The position numbers and the translations under genes are program-made. A stretch of 64,000 nucleotides of DNA from an uncultured Flavobacteriales bacterium (GTDB lineage: Bacteria > Bacteroidota > Bacteroidia > Flavobacteriales_G > Salibacteraceae): positions 124,001 through 188,000 of the forward strand of contig CAJQLE010000005.1 of NCBI GenBank assembly GCA_905479105.1, read 5' to 3'. Below the pieces are notes generated by a model. It was not told the origin of the DNA. It made no database searches and saw nothing but the letters and a program-made list of their open reading frames with translations. Of this stretch, positions 16,994-27,000 are shown in pieces. Every line of letters begins with the position of its first letter. Within the stretch, counting starts at the first letter, position 1.

Positions 16994-18376
16994 ATGAGCA
17001 TGCGAAATCACCTAGCTTTAATTTTTCTTCTTTCTCTGTTTTGTTCGAGTTCATTCGCCCAACAAGAGCAGCCGTTAACGCGCATCTTGTTCATCTTAGA
17101 TGCATCGAATAGCATGAATGGCGTTTGGGAAAACAAGCCGAAAATTGATGTTGCTACTCGACTGCTTTCAACCGCACTAGACTCTCTGAAGGACATCGAG
17201 AATCTTGAATTGGCCTTACGTGTTTATGGTCATGAGAAATACTACCAGAAAGGTCAAGACTGTGACGACACCAAACTATTGGTTCCTTTCGGTCCCAACA
17301 ATGCTATTCGCATGAAAACCGAGCTTCGAAAGCTCAAACCAAAAGGCACAACGCCAATTGCAGCGACACTTGAAAAATCTGCAAACGATTTTCCCAAATG
17401 CCCTCGTTCTGAATGCAGAAACATTATAATTCTTATCACAGATGGAATCGAAGAATGCAATGGAGATCCCTGTGCTGTGTCCTTAGCATTGCAGAAAAGA
17501 AACATCATATTAAAGCCTTTCGTAATAGGGGTTGGACTGAATGTTGAATTTAGAGAAGCCTTTGAATGCGTTGGAACATACTTTGATGCTACTAATCAGA
17601 AAAAATTCAAATCGGCACTTGACATTGTAATTTCTCAGGCACTTAATAATACTACTGCTCAAGTAAACCTCTTAGATTTTGCGGGGAACCCAACAGAGAC
17701 TAATGTAAACATGACGTTTTACGACCAGCGCACTGGAGCAATACTTCACAATTTTGTCCATACCATTAATAATCGTGGAAACCCTGACACTCTTGCTCTA
17801 GAGCCGGTCCATACTTATAGAGTTGTGGCACATACTATCCCTACAAGAGAGGAAGACAGCATTGTTATTACCGCTGGAAAACACACCATAATTGGTATCC
17901 CAACTCCACAAGGAGATTTAACGCTCAAAATGCAAGGCGTAAACCCTGAAAACAATGATTTATCCGTAATTGTGCGTGAAGCGGGCAAAATGCAAACACT
18001 GAATATTCAGCTCTTTTCAGAAACTCAGAAATACATCATCGGAAAATATGACCTAGAGATATTGACGATGCCGAGAACATATATTGAAGATGTAGACATT
18101 TCTCAAAGTCATACCACTACCATCGAAATTCCGCAGCCTGGAATTGCGACATTTAGTAAACTAGGCTATGGGTATGGGAGTGTATATGTGGTTAAAAACA
18201 ACCAACTCCAGTTGGTTGCTACACTAGACTTAATGAAGGAAAGAGAAACATTAACGCTTCAACCAGGTGAATACGTGGCCGTTTTCAGACCTAAACAGGC
18301 GAGAGAAAGCATATTTACTGTAGAAAAGAGATTTAAAGTGACATCTGGCGCATCCGCTGCTGTGAAGTTTAATTAA
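16994..18376 (+). CDS. Exported von Willebrand factor A (VWA) domain protein
   Basis: 460 residues; a signal peptide ([19 protein letters not shown]) precedes a VWA domain at about 28-215. The MIDAS metal site is intact: D36-A-S38-N-S40, a downstream Thr in [13 protein letters not shown] and the D of [10 protein letters not shown]. Cysteines C87 and those around KCPRSEC suggest disulfides. The C-terminal 240 residues look like beta-sandwich repeats of CarboxypepD-reg or PEGA style ([17 protein letters not shown]...). It lies between the two transketolase genes on the same strand with gaps of 15 and 7 bases. A cell-surface or periplasmic binding role is likely; any link with transketolase is unclear. 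Confidence 0.85.
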   Translation: MSMRNHLALIFLLSLFCSSSFAQQEQPLTRILFILDASNSMNGVWENKPKIDVATRLLSTALDSLKDIENLELALRVYGHEKYYQKGQDCDDTKLLVPFGPNNAIRMKTELRKLKPKGTTPIAATLEKSANDFPKCPRSECRNIIILITDGIEECNGDPCAVSLALQKRNIILKPFVIGVGLNVEFREAFECVGTYFDATNQKKFKSALDIVISQALNNTTAQVNLLDFAGNPTETNVNMTFYDQRTGAILHNFVHTINNRGNPDTLALEPVHTYRVVAHTIPTREEDSIVITAGKHTIIGIPTPQGDLTLKMQGVNPENNDLSVIVREAGKMQTLNIQLFSETQKYIIGKYDLEILTMPRTYIEDVDISQSHTTTIEIPQPGIATFSKLGYGYGSVYVVKNNQLQLVATLDLMKERETLTLQPGEYVAVFRPKQARESIFTVEKRFKVTSGASAAVKFN

Positions 18377-18383
18377 TAATATT

Positions 18384-19343
18384 ATGAGCATACACGATTT
18401 AAACCCTACCGATAAAAAAGACACGAGAAGTGGATTTGGCGATGCTATACTCGAACTTGGAAAAGAAGACGAACGTGTTGTTGCTCTTTGTGCCGACTTG
18501 ACAGGATCGTTAAAGATGAACGGATTTGCGAATGAATTTCCAGATCGTTTTTTTCAAACGGGAATTGCTGAGGCAAATATGATGGGTATGGCAGCAGGAC
18601 TGACCATTGGTGGAAAAATCCCGTTTACAGGAACATTTGCCAATTTCAGTACAGGACGAGTTTATGATCAAATTCGTCAGTCAATTGCATACTCGCAGAA
18701 GAATGTGAAAATATGCGCTTCACATGCAGGGTTAACATTAGGTGAAGATGGCGCAACTCATCAAATATTGGAAGACATTGGCCTTATGAGAATGTTGCCG
18801 AATATGACGGTGATTAATCCCTGTGACTACAATCAAACCTTTGCAGCAACCAAAGCGATTAAAGACCACGAAGGACCAGTTTATCTTAGATTTGGGCGAC
18901 CGAGTTGGCCAATTTTCGCCTCGAAAACATCTTTTGAAATAGGAAAGGCTTGGAAGATAAATGACGGAAAGGATGTGACGATCATAGCCACCGGACATAT
19001 GGTTTGGTATGCCGTGTTAGCCGCAAAAGAACTAGAGAAACTAGGTATCACTGTAGACTTATTGAACATACACACCATCAAACCGATTGATCAGGAAGCT
19101 ATTTTAGATTCGGTAAGCAAGACGGGCTGTGTTGTGACTGCTGAAGAGCATAACAGATTCGGAGGTCTTGGGGAGGCTGTTGCACAGGTTACATCAACCA
19201 ACCATCCGGTGCCACAAGAGTTTGTTGCGGTGAATGACAGCTTCGGTGAAAGTGGAAAACCAACAGACCTTCTCAAGAAATATGGCCTTGACGTGAGTGA
19301 TATTGTAAAAGCAGCTCAAAAAGTATTGCACAGAAAAGGTTAA
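18384..19343 (+). CDS. Transketolase, C-terminal (pyrimidine-binding) subunit
   Basis: 319 residues, equal to the central and C-terminal domains of transketolase. Recognisable blocks are [34 protein letters not shown] (with the catalytic Glu that contacts the TPP pyrimidine ring), [15 protein letters not shown] and the C-terminal transketolase_C fold ([16 protein letters not shown] ... [15 protein letters not shown]). It completes the enzyme begun by the gene at 16133-16978. The ATG follows the VWA stop by only seven bases. Confidence 0.95.
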   Translation: MSIHDLNPTDKKDTRSGFGDAILELGKEDERVVALCADLTGSLKMNGFANEFPDRFFQTGIAEANMMGMAAGLTIGGKIPFTGTFANFSTGRVYDQIRQSIAYSQKNVKICASHAGLTLGEDGATHQILEDIGLMRMLPNMTVINPCDYNQTFAATKAIKDHEGPVYLRFGRPSWPIFASKTSFEIGKAWKINDGKDVTIIATGHMVWYAVLAAKELEKLGITVDLLNIHTIKPIDQEAILDSVSKTGCVVTAEEHNRFGGLGEAVAQVTSTNHPVPQEFVAVNDSFGESGKPTDLLKKYGLDVSDIVKAAQKVLHRKG

Positions 19344-19384
19344 AACAAACCTATTCATTGGCTTTCTTTGAATAAACAATCAAG

Positions 19385-20557
19385 ATGGCATTTTCTCCTC
19401 ACTTAGCGCAAACAAGCCCATTTCCATTAGGAATTGAAATTGCACGTGCTGATGGCTGCTACATCTTTGATACTGATGGTAAGCGATACCTGGACTTAAT
19501 TTCTGGAATAGCAGTTACCAATATTGGACATCGCCACCCGCATGTCATTGAGCGTATTAAAGCACAACTTGACCTTTATCAGCATGTGATCCCTTTTGGA
19601 GAGTTTTCACAAGCTCCTCAAAATAAACTTGCAGACAAACTAGCGTCACTTCTCCCCGATCAACTCAACTGCAGTTACTTCGTGAACAGCGGAACAGAAG
19701 CGAATGAAGCCGCCCTAAAACTAGCAAAACGCGCTACTGGAAGGTATGAGATTGTTTCCATGAAAAAGAGCTACCATGGAGCCACGCATGGTTCTTTGAG
19801 CGTGAGCGGTAATGAGATTAAAAAGCAACAATTTAGACCCTTTTTACCTGGCACAACATTTATCGACTTCAATGATATCAGTCAATTGGATCGAATCAAT
19901 GAGAAGACAGCAGCAGTTATCGTAGAGCCAATCCAAGGTGATGCTGGGGTTCGAATTCCAGATGCCAACTACTTGGCAGCCCTTAGATCAAAATGTGATG
20001 CCACTGGAGCCCTCTTAATTTTTGATGAAATTCAAACAGGCATGGGTCGTACAGGAAAACTTTTTGCCTTTGAACATTACAATGTAATTCCTGATATAAT
20101 TACGATAGCCAAAGCGTTTGGCGGTGGAATGCCAATAGGAGCCTTTATAAGCTCAAAAGAAAGAATGGATCTATTGACTCATGACCCCATTCTTGGTCAT
20201 ATTACAACATTTGGCGGTCATCCGGTTTGCTGCGCTGCTGCCTTAGCCAATCTTGAGGTACTCACAGAAAGAGAAACTTGGTTATCAGAAGTCGATTCAA
20301 AAGGGACTTTGTTTAAAGAGCTTCTTCAACACAATCAAATAAAGGAAGTTAGACAAATTGGACTTATGATGGCGGTTGAGCTGAACAGTCCAGATGAAGT
20401 TGATAAAGTGATTGCCCGCTTGCTTGAAGAGGGGATTATTGGGTTCTATTTCTTAAGTACTCGAAATGCTTTTAGGTTAGCACCACCACTTTGCATCTCT
20501 AATGAAGAAATTGAGTGGGCAAGCAGCAAGATTCTCAAAGTAATGGAAGAGCTGTGA
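19385..20557 (+). CDS. Class III PLP-dependent aminotransferase (acetylornithine/ornithine type)
   Basis: 390 residues. Class III hallmarks are NSGTEANEAALKLAKRATGR (phosphate/PLP contact), LIFDEIQTGMGRTGKLFAFEHYNV with D214 pairing to the PLP nitrogen, and the Schiff-base lysine K243 in IAKAFGGGMPIGAF. It is nearest to ArgD/RocD-like 4- or 5-carbon omega-aminotransferases, but the exact substrate cannot be assigned; no arginine biosynthetic genes are adjacent. It follows transketolase-C on the same strand after 41 bases. Its TGA overlaps the GTG start of the next gene. Confidence 0.88.
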   Translation: MAFSPHLAQTSPFPLGIEIARADGCYIFDTDGKRYLDLISGIAVTNIGHRHPHVIERIKAQLDLYQHVIPFGEFSQAPQNKLADKLASLLPDQLNCSYFVNSGTEANEAALKLAKRATGRYEIVSMKKSYHGATHGSLSVSGNEIKKQQFRPFLPGTTFIDFNDISQLDRINEKTAAVIVEPIQGDAGVRIPDANYLAALRSKCDATGALLIFDEIQTGMGRTGKLFAFEHYNVIPDIITIAKAFGGGMPIGAFISSKERMDLLTHDPILGHITTFGGHPVCCAAALANLEVLTERETWLSEVDSKGTLFKELLQHNQIKEVRQIGLMMAVELNSPDEVDKVIARLLEEGIIGFYFLSTRNAFRLAPPLCISNEEIEWASSKILKVMEEL

Positions 20558-21201
20558 AATGGCTCTTGTTCAGTTTATTACTTATGTTTTGTTTGCTTTC
20601 TAGCGCGCAAAAACAGACTTTACCAATCGACAGTATTAATCCCATTCATTATCACTCTTTAGATTCCCTTGTCGCAAACGCCTATCTTGATCATTCGATG
20701 TTCGAGCATCAATCTCGATTTTCATTGATCACCGAAACTAAAAATGGGTTCTCTGCTCTTATAGTTAATGGCGAAAGTGCCGAGGAATTCCCATTAGTTA
20801 AGCCGAATTCGTCCCATCGTATTACGCTTGCTGAAATGGAATCATTTGATGTAAATCTTGATGGTATCTACGACTTAATTATTTCACTTAACCATTTGCA
20901 AGGTCATAGCTTGGGTGAAGAAACCTTCCAAGAAATCATTATTTCAAAGTATATTTTAGACACGGCTAACTCCACCTTGTTGCTGAAGGACACCACCTTT
21001 GTTGAAGGCATTTCAACCCTGTTGCTTGGAGAGAGCCCAATTCCTGTTGAACGCATCTTTACATCTAACAGTCCAATTCATGTTTTCGAAGGCAAACTTT
21101 TATTCATGCCATGCACCGGAAATAACTGCGAAACATCTGCGAGTAAAAAGGAATCGGAATACCTATGGATTGAAAATAGATTTATTCTAAAAGAATATTA
21201 A
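20554..21201 (+). CDS. Secreted protein of unknown function
   Basis: The chosen start is GTG at 20554, overlapping the aminotransferase TGA (GTGA). It gives 215 residues with a signal peptide KWLLFSLLLMFCLLSSAQ, whereas an upstream in-frame GTG would bury that signal behind 13 polar residues. The mature protein contains 'FDVNLDGIYDLIISLNHLQG', like the VDLDGDGxxD beta-propeller/FG-GAP type or a calcium loop, and a CTGNNC pair near the C-terminus. No family could be named. It shares its TAA with the convergent SRAP gene. Confidence 0.7.
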   Translation: MKWLLFSLLLMFCLLSSAQKQTLPIDSINPIHYHSLDSLVANAYLDHSMFEHQSRFSLITETKNGFSALIVNGESAEEFPLVKPNSSHRITLAEMESFDVNLDGIYDLIISLNHLQGHSLGEETFQEIIISKYILDTANSTLLLKDTTFVEGISTLLLGESPIPVERIFTSNSPIHVFEGKLLFMPCTGNNCETSASKKESEYLWIENRFILKEY

Positions 21202-22004
21202 TCATCAAACAACCTTCGTTGTCGAGCAGGAGCAGCGCCCATTCCTTCCAAATTTAGAGAGGTAAAAAGCTCATATTCATATTCAGGAACTACCCTCTCA
21301 CCTATTGGTCTTAATAAATGTAAGCCTTCATTCTTTGGATTTCTTATTTCAGAGGATATTGGATATGCATTCATACAATCGCCAGAAATTGGCTTTAACA
21401 GTGCCGTAATATCTCCCAAATCGGCTGAGCTATCCAACCAAAGCGCTTCATCTTCTTGACTTAGAATGACTGGAGAGCGATGATGCATGAGCTTTTTGGT
21501 CACGCTATTAGCGGGAGCCGTTATTATTGCAAAGGATTTAAAAATCTCTCCACTGGATTTATCAACCCATTCATCCCAAATTCCTGCAAAAGCGAAAGGA
21601 CGTTGACCATCTTTCATATACACACAATATGGCTTTTTCAATTTCTCCACCTTAGGGCCTTCAATAAATGCATCCGCCACAACTAAACACCTTTTGGATC
21701 TTATAGATGTTCGAAACATTGGTTTTGAAATGATCCCTTTCGCGCCTGAATAGCGATCATCGTTTTCCTTATTGTGATCACCTTCTGAACGCGCGTTAAT
21801 CACGTACATTTTCTTTTGAGCCCAAGAAGGAGTGAACCCGAACGTGAATAGACTCAATTCATTCGGCTCGCTATTAGTGATTACAAGGGCTAATTGTCCA
21901 GCAGAAACATTAGCACTTGATTCAATATTAATTCCCTCGGCAGTGACACCAAATCGCTTTTCAATTTCTTTGACTTTTGTAATTGTTACATACCTGCCGC
22001 ACAT
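21198..22004 (-). CDS. SRAP (YedK/HMCES-like) abasic-site protein
   Basis: 268 residues beginning MCGRYV; after methionine removal Cys2 is the catalytic N-terminal residue that forms a thiazolidine crosslink with abasic sites in single-stranded DNA. Other SRAP elements are V-I-N70-A-R72-S-E74, the active-site Glu in ADAFIEGP (E115, where many members have GFYEW) and the histidine of KLMHHRSPVIL (H174/H175). It protects stalled replication forks. The gene is monocistronic and preceded by a terminator that separates it from a small upstream gene. Confidence 0.93.
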   Translation of the reverse strand: MCGRYVTITKVKEIEKRFGVTAEGINIESSANVSAGQLALVITNSEPNELSLFTFGFTPSWAQKKMYVINARSEGDHNKENDDRYSGAKGIISKPMFRTSIRSKRCLVVADAFIEGPKVEKLKKPYCVYMKDGQRPFAFAGIWDEWVDKSSGEIFKSFAIITAPANSVTKKLMHHRSPVILSQEDEALWLDSSADLGDITALLKPISGDCMNAYPISSEIRNPKNEGLHLLRPIGERVVPEYEYELFTSLNLEGMGAAPARQRRLFDD

Positions 22005-22034
22005 ACTAACGAAGATGCATAACTTTTAGATCAC

Positions 22035-22063
22035 AAAAAAGCCTCCCAAATTGAGGAGGCTTT
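22035..22063 (-). terminator. Intrinsic terminator after the 44-codon gene
   Basis: GCCTCC (22041-22046) pairs with GGAGGC (22055-22060). On the minus strand the stem is followed by a T-run (A's at 22035-22040). It lies between the small gene at 22093-22227 and the SRAP start, so it insulates SRAP. Confidence 0.8.
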
Positions 22064-22092
22064 GATTAAACTCAGGTTCAAAATACTTTTGG

Positions 22093-22227
22093 TTAATCAT
22101 CAAAATCTTCCGTTTCCAAAAACTTTTTCCAGCTTTTACTAAGCTGCTTATTAGCATCAATTTTTTTAATCTTGAACTCTCGCTCAAAACTAGATCTCTG
22201 GCGATCCGTAGACTGTATTTTTCTCAT
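22093..22227 (-). CDS. Small basic protein, 44 residues
   Basis: ATG at 22227 to TAA at 22095-22093. The protein starts MRKIQSTDRQRSSFEREFKI and ends KSWKKFLETEDFDD: a strongly charged, helical, cytoplasmic product with no cysteine and no signal. It is the only open frame in the 396-base space between SRAP and the DUF6580 gene, and it is followed at the right distance by a strong intrinsic terminator, which supports it as a real transcript. Bases 22228-22354 upstream are AT-rich and hold nothing else recognised. Function is unknown. Confidence 0.55.
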   Translation of the reverse strand: MRKIQSTDRQRSSFEREFKIKKIDANKQLSKSWKKFLETEDFDD

Positions 22228-22354
22228 AGCCTAAAATGAATATTTTTTCAAAATATAATTATGTGAACTTTTGTTTAATAGTTCTTTTTAACCAAATACA
22301 TAATTAATAAAAAGGAAAACAGAATATTCAATCGTTCGAAAATATTTTTGAGTA

Positions 22355-22378
22355 TAAAAAAAGCCCCAAATGGGGCCT
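22355..22378 (-). terminator. Intrinsic terminator of the DUF6580 gene
   Basis: GCCCC (22363-22367) and GGGGC (22372-22376) form the stem; the A-run 22356-22362 gives the U-tract on the minus strand. It lies 23 bases after the stop of the membrane protein gene. Confidence 0.8.
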
Positions 22379-22400
22379 TATTGCATTTCAAGTAAAATCC

Positions 22401-22958
22401 TTACTCAGATTCTATCTTTTTAGCCGTCAATTGCGCTTTGAAAATCTTCTCGTAAGCAATAAATAAAGCTACTGAATAGACTAAGTCTCCAGTAATGGTA
22501 TTTTGAAAAAATGGTATTGCCGCAGCATAACATGCAATCAAACCATCAAATGACATAGGATACATCAAGCCTCCTGCCCAAACACCAAAATTGGACACAA
22601 TGAAAAAAATCAGCGATGCCGCCAAGCTTCCTCCTAGCATCCTGGTCATTGTGACTTTCGAAAACAACTTAGTTCCTAAAAGGTAAATCAAAACAATGCT
22701 TGCGTAAATGAATATTGCACCATCCGTGAAAAGCGTAAACCCTCCAGTTGAATAAACTAGATTATTCAATATCAAATCACTGGCCATCCATGCCAGCATG
22801 GTTACCAATAAGCCTAAACCCTTTCTACCTAAATAAGCAGATCCGAATAAAGCCATTGCACCAAGAGGAGCAAAATTCATTGGATGAGGAATAAGCCTTG
22901 TCAAGGCAGCTACTATAATGATGGCAATAATTGCGATTGTCTTCTTGTTCATTTGCAT
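22401..22958 (-). CDS. DUF6580-type integral membrane protein
   Basis: 185 residues from ATG at 22958 (or 183 from 22952); a longer in-frame extension to 23069 would overlap the AlkD remnant and is not preferred. Five or six hydrophobic helices are visible: KTIAIIAIIIVAAL, FAPLGAMALFGSAYLG, LGLLVTMLAWMASDLIL, AIFIYASIVLIYLLG, LGGSLAASLIFFIVS and DLVYSVALFIAYEKIF. The pattern 'HPMNFAPLGAMALFGSAYL' is typical of DUF6580, a family resembling small-molecule ECF S-components. The substrate is unknown and no riboswitch was seen upstream. Confidence 0.75.
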   Translation of the reverse strand: MQMNKKTIAIIAIIIVAALTRLIPHPMNFAPLGAMALFGSAYLGRKGLGLLVTMLAWMASDLILNNLVYSTGGFTLFTDGAIFIYASIVLIYLLGTKLFSKVTMTRMLGGSLAASLIFFIVSNFGVWAGGLMYPMSFDGLIACYAAAIPFFQNTITGDLVYSVALFIAYEKIFKAQLTAKKIESE

Positions 22959-23041
22959 ACTGCGAAAATAGCCATCGTTTTGAAAAAGACACGCCAAGAA
23001 GTTTGAGCATTTTATTTCCTTTGACTTCAACACGTGGGATA

Positions 23042-23489
23042 ATGTATTCAATTCATCTTCTAAATTCATTGCAAAGCCAAGCCTCTGAAGAAAAGTGAGT
23101 TTGCATGGAGGCCTATATAAAGAATCAATTCACTTTCGTTGGGGTACCTTCTAAATTAAGGAAGGAAGTATTAAAGAGACATATTCGAATTCAAGGCATA
23201 CCAAGGGATGAACAATTTGAAATTGAAATAAAAGCACTTTGGAAACTCAAAATAAGAGAGCTCAACTATTGTGCTCAAGAATTAATGAATCAAAAGAAAT
23301 GGTTTAGGCAAAAAGACTCAATTCACTGACTAGAATGGATGATCTTAAACGAATCTTGGTGGGACACCGTTGACTATATTGCTACCACACTGGCAGGTTT
23401 CAAAATCAAATCCCGTGTTTGCAAGAAATTTTATAGCCAAGCATGAGCTAAAGCCATTAAGTCTGCGCGAAGCCAAAAAATACATCTAG
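23042..23489 (+). pseudogene. Decayed AlkD-type DNA alkylation repair gene
   Basis: Reading from ATG 23042 gives an AlkD-family N-terminus interrupted by in-frame TGA at 23096-23098. It continues as MEAYIKNQFTFVGVPSKLRK ... ALWKLKIRELNYCAQELM, hits TGA at 23327-23329, and continues in the same frame as LEWMILNESWWDTVDYIATT, the HEAT-repeat block of the family. At about 23400 some 75 family residues are missing. The true C-terminus NPVFARNF ... HELKPLSLREAKKYI follows in another frame (23407-23489, ending TAG). Two stops, a large deletion and a frame change make it a pseudogene. The intact family excises alkylated bases as a DNA glycosylase. Confidence 0.88.
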
Positions 23490-23855
23490 TCAAATTTCAA
23501 ACCTTGCAGACCATACCAAACCCTGGTATCGAACGATAACGATATAAATTCCACTCTTTAAATTGTTAGAAATATCTTCATGAGTGTTCACTTGACCACA
23601 TTCTATTTTAGCACTAAAGCTCTTGGCTTTCGTTCCCTGAACATCGAATACCTCAACGGAGTAAACCTCAGTATACTCTGACATTATCATTAACCCAAAT
23701 CCGTTTGGGCTATTAAACAGGGTTATTTCAAAACCTACTTCATTAAAAGTCGAATCTGCATCAAAAAATTCATTAGTCTGAGCATATAAATGATCAACAC
23801 TTGAGCCTAGCGCCAATATTATAACCACCAAACATACTCGATATGTTGCTTTCAT
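23490..23855 (-). CDS. Small secreted protein resembling a stand-alone T9SS sorting fold
   Basis: 121 residues from ATG 23855, which gives a signal peptide (KATYRVCLVVIILALGSSVDHLYAQ). The mature 96 residues resemble a type A T9SS C-terminal domain: 'VYSVEVFDVQGTKAKSF', then 'NNLKSGIYIVIVRYQGLVWSARFEI'. The initial YPNP-type motif is degenerate (FNSPNGFGL) and there is no cargo domain, so it could be a remnant of a larger gene or a true mini-protein. The stop abuts the AlkD pseudogene end. Confidence 0.6.
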   Translation of the reverse strand: MKATYRVCLVVIILALGSSVDHLYAQTNEFFDADSTFNEVGFEITLFNSPNGFGLMIMSEYTEVYSVEVFDVQGTKAKSFSAKIECGQVNTHEDISNNLKSGIYIVIVRYQGLVWSARFEI

Positions 23856-24022
23856 TGCTGCAAGTTTTCCACCCATAAAGATGTATAAAAACTATTGATT
23901 TTCACCACTTTAAGCGATTGATTATAGTCAGAAAAGAAGGTGATTAAAGGCATATAAGTTTATCTGATCGCAAATCCTTAAAAAGATGTGTAAAGAATTG
24001 GCAACTTAGAAGGATTAAGACC

Positions 24023-24051
24023 TTGTCATTCTATCTGCTTGCTTATTTTTG
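24023..24051 (+). promoter_or_regulatory. Candidate promoter of the ABC transporter gene
   Basis: TTG (24023-24025), 18-base spacer, TATTTTTG (24044-24051) match the Bacteroidota consensus; a start about six bases downstream leaves a leader of roughly 30 bases before ATG 24086. Confidence 0.45.
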
Positions 24052-24085
24052 AAGCTCAAGACTATTGGTGAATTACACAGAATAA

Positions 24086-27000
24086 ATGAGTGAAAAGCTT
24101 CTAAAAGCGATGATGCAGCTATTTGCGATAATAGCTGACATTGACGAATTAAATAACAAGAGTAGAATTGTAGTTGAGCACTTCCTGAAACAACGGTTGG
24201 CGCTTGATCAAGTTGAAATCTATCTTGGTCATTACGATAAATATCTAGAAACGCATCATAAAGTTTCCACCAAAAAAGAGGGGAAACGCAAGAAGACTTC
24301 ACTAAACTCAGTGAAAGTTCTCAAGATCTGTACACAGATCAATGGCGAGTTAGAGCAGCGTCAAAAAATATTCGTTCTACTTCGCCTTGTCGAATACATC
24401 AATACGGATAAAACACCAACCGATCAAGAACTTGAATTCGTTGATACGGTATCCGATGTCTTCAACATTCCAAGTGAAGAGCTTTCTGACATCAAAAAAT
24501 TTGTAACCTGCTCCGAAACATCTGTTGAAGATTCTGAAAAGCTGCTTATCATTAACTCCCAGGAAGAATTAGCCAGCAGAACAAAGAATAAGCACATTAA
24601 GCATGACACCCTTTCTGGATCTCTATTGATCCTTTCGGTTGAGAGTGTAAACATGTACGCTCTAAAATTCTTTGGCGATGACGAATTACTTCTAAACGGG
24701 CAAATTATTGACCCTGAGAGAGTTTATATTCTTACCCAAGGATCTTCTATCAGAAGTTCTAAGGTCAGCCCTATTTATTACAGTGATATTATTAGCCGAT
24801 TCCTCAGTGATAAAAGTGTAAGTAAAATCATTTTTACAGCCGATGAAATCACTTATCGATTTAAAGGTGGCACTATTGGTCTTCATCCTTTAAGCTTTAG
24901 TGAAGAATCGGGGAAACTTATCGGAATAATGGGAGCCAGTGGATCTGGTAAATCTACGCTGCTGAATATTCTGAATGGAAATTACACACCGTATTCTGGA
25001 GCTGTAACCATAAATGGAAACGACATCCACCATAGCCGCGGAGACGTGAGCGGTATGATTGGATATATTTCTCAGGATGACCTTCTCATTGAAGAGCTGA
25101 CTGTATATCAAAACCTCTTCCTAAATGCTAAGCTTTGCTTTGATGGATTGAGTGATGAAGCCATTCGTGAGCGCGTTGATAAAACATTGATTTCTTTAGG
25201 TCTTTATGAGATTAAGGATATTGAGGTTGGAAACCCAATGAATAAAAAAATCAGTGGTGGTCAACGTAAGCGTTTGAACTGTGGACTGGAATTGATTCGA
25301 GAACCATCTGTTTTGTTTGTTGATGAGCCTACTTCTGGCCTTTCTTCCAGAGATTCAGAAAACATAATGGACTTGTTGAAGGAACTTGCTCTCAAGGGGA
25401 AGTTGATTTTCGTTGTAATTCACCAGCCGTCATCTGAAATTTTCAAGATGTTTGATAAGTTGATGATTACGGATACTGGCGGATACCCTATCTATTTTGG
25501 AAATCCACTGGACGCAATTGTTTACTTCAAAAGTGAAGTGCAAGCTATCAATCAGTCCGAAAGTGAATGTGCAAGATGTGGTAACGTAAATCCGGAACAA
25601 ATCTTCAACATCATCGAAGCAAAAGTTGTAGATGAATATGGCAATCTAACTGAAAAACGAAAAACATCTCCTAAAGAATGGAATGAAGTTTTCAATAGAA
25701 AATTCGATGAGGAACTAAACAAAGAAAACCCTGACCTTCCTGAAGTTGAATTCAAAACCCCTAACGTTTTTAATCAGTTTAAGGTATTCGTAACACGTGA
25801 TGTGCTTTCTAAAATCACAAACAAGCAATACCTGGCAATTAACTTACTTGAAGCTCCTTTGCTTGGATTCATTCTGAGTTATTTCCTGCGTTACATAATG
25901 ATTGGTGAGCAAGATTCTGGTGAGTACGTGTTCTATGAAAACGACAACCTTATCGTATACATGTTTATGGCAATTATTGTTGCCTTATTCCTTGGCCTCA
26001 CAGTTAGTGCTGAAGAAATATTCAAGGATCAAAAAATACGGAAGAGAGAATCGTTCCTCAGTTTGAGTAAAGGCAGTTATTTGATTTCGAAGATCGTAAT
26101 CATGTTTCTTCTTTCAGGAATTCAGATGTTCATGTTCATCTTACTGGGAAACTTGATTTTAGGAATTGATGGAGTGCTCTGGGATTACTGGCTTATCCTC
26201 TTCTCTACAGCATGTTTTGCTAATATGTTAGGGCTTAATATTTCAGCCAGTTTTAATTCTGCTGTGACTATTTACATCATTATTCCTTTTCTCATCATTC
26301 CACAGATTTTATTCAGTGGTGTACTTGTGAAATTTGAGAAGCTTAATCCTGTCATCACGTCTCAAAGTATTGTGCCCTTAATTGGAGAGGTTATGGCATC
26401 CAGATGGGCCTTTGAGGCTTTGGCCGTGAATCAATTTGTAGAAAACGACTATGAGAAGTTATTCTATGATTATGACCAACAAATGAGTGATGCCAACTTC
26501 AAAAAGAATTTCTGGATTCCTGAAATGAAGGCTAAGGTTGGAAAGTTCAAAGAATATTTACGAAATAAGGAGTCCGCAGATATTCAAGATCTAACGTCTG
26601 ATTTCAAAACTGTCCGTGGCGAAGTTTCGAAAGAGAATAAGTTCAATGATGCAATCACTTTTGACGAATTAGATCAATTCACTCTAGGCGGCATCAATCA
26701 AGAATTGCTGGAAGATTTCTCGACTTATTTGACTACTCTGAATAAGCTATATGTAAGACAGTGGAACAACAACAGTGATGAAAAAGACCGCGTCATCAGA
26801 GAACACCAAAAAACAGATGAAGAAAAGACTGCTTTCAACAATTTGAGAAACAACTTTGAAAATGAGTCATTGAGCGATTTAGTGACGAATAAGAATGAGT
26901 TTAATCAGATTACTGAATATGATGGAGAGCTCATCCAACGAGCTGATCCCGTTTTTAATATTCCTGATGGATTCAGATCTCACTTCTATGCACCTAAGAA

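Noticed and set aside
23096-23329. In-frame TGA codons in the AlkD-like gene read as recoded TGA (Trp or other)
   Set aside because: TGA serves as a normal stop for other genes here (for example the globin and the aminotransferase), Trp is encoded by TGG throughout, and the same gene also has a large deletion with a frame change.
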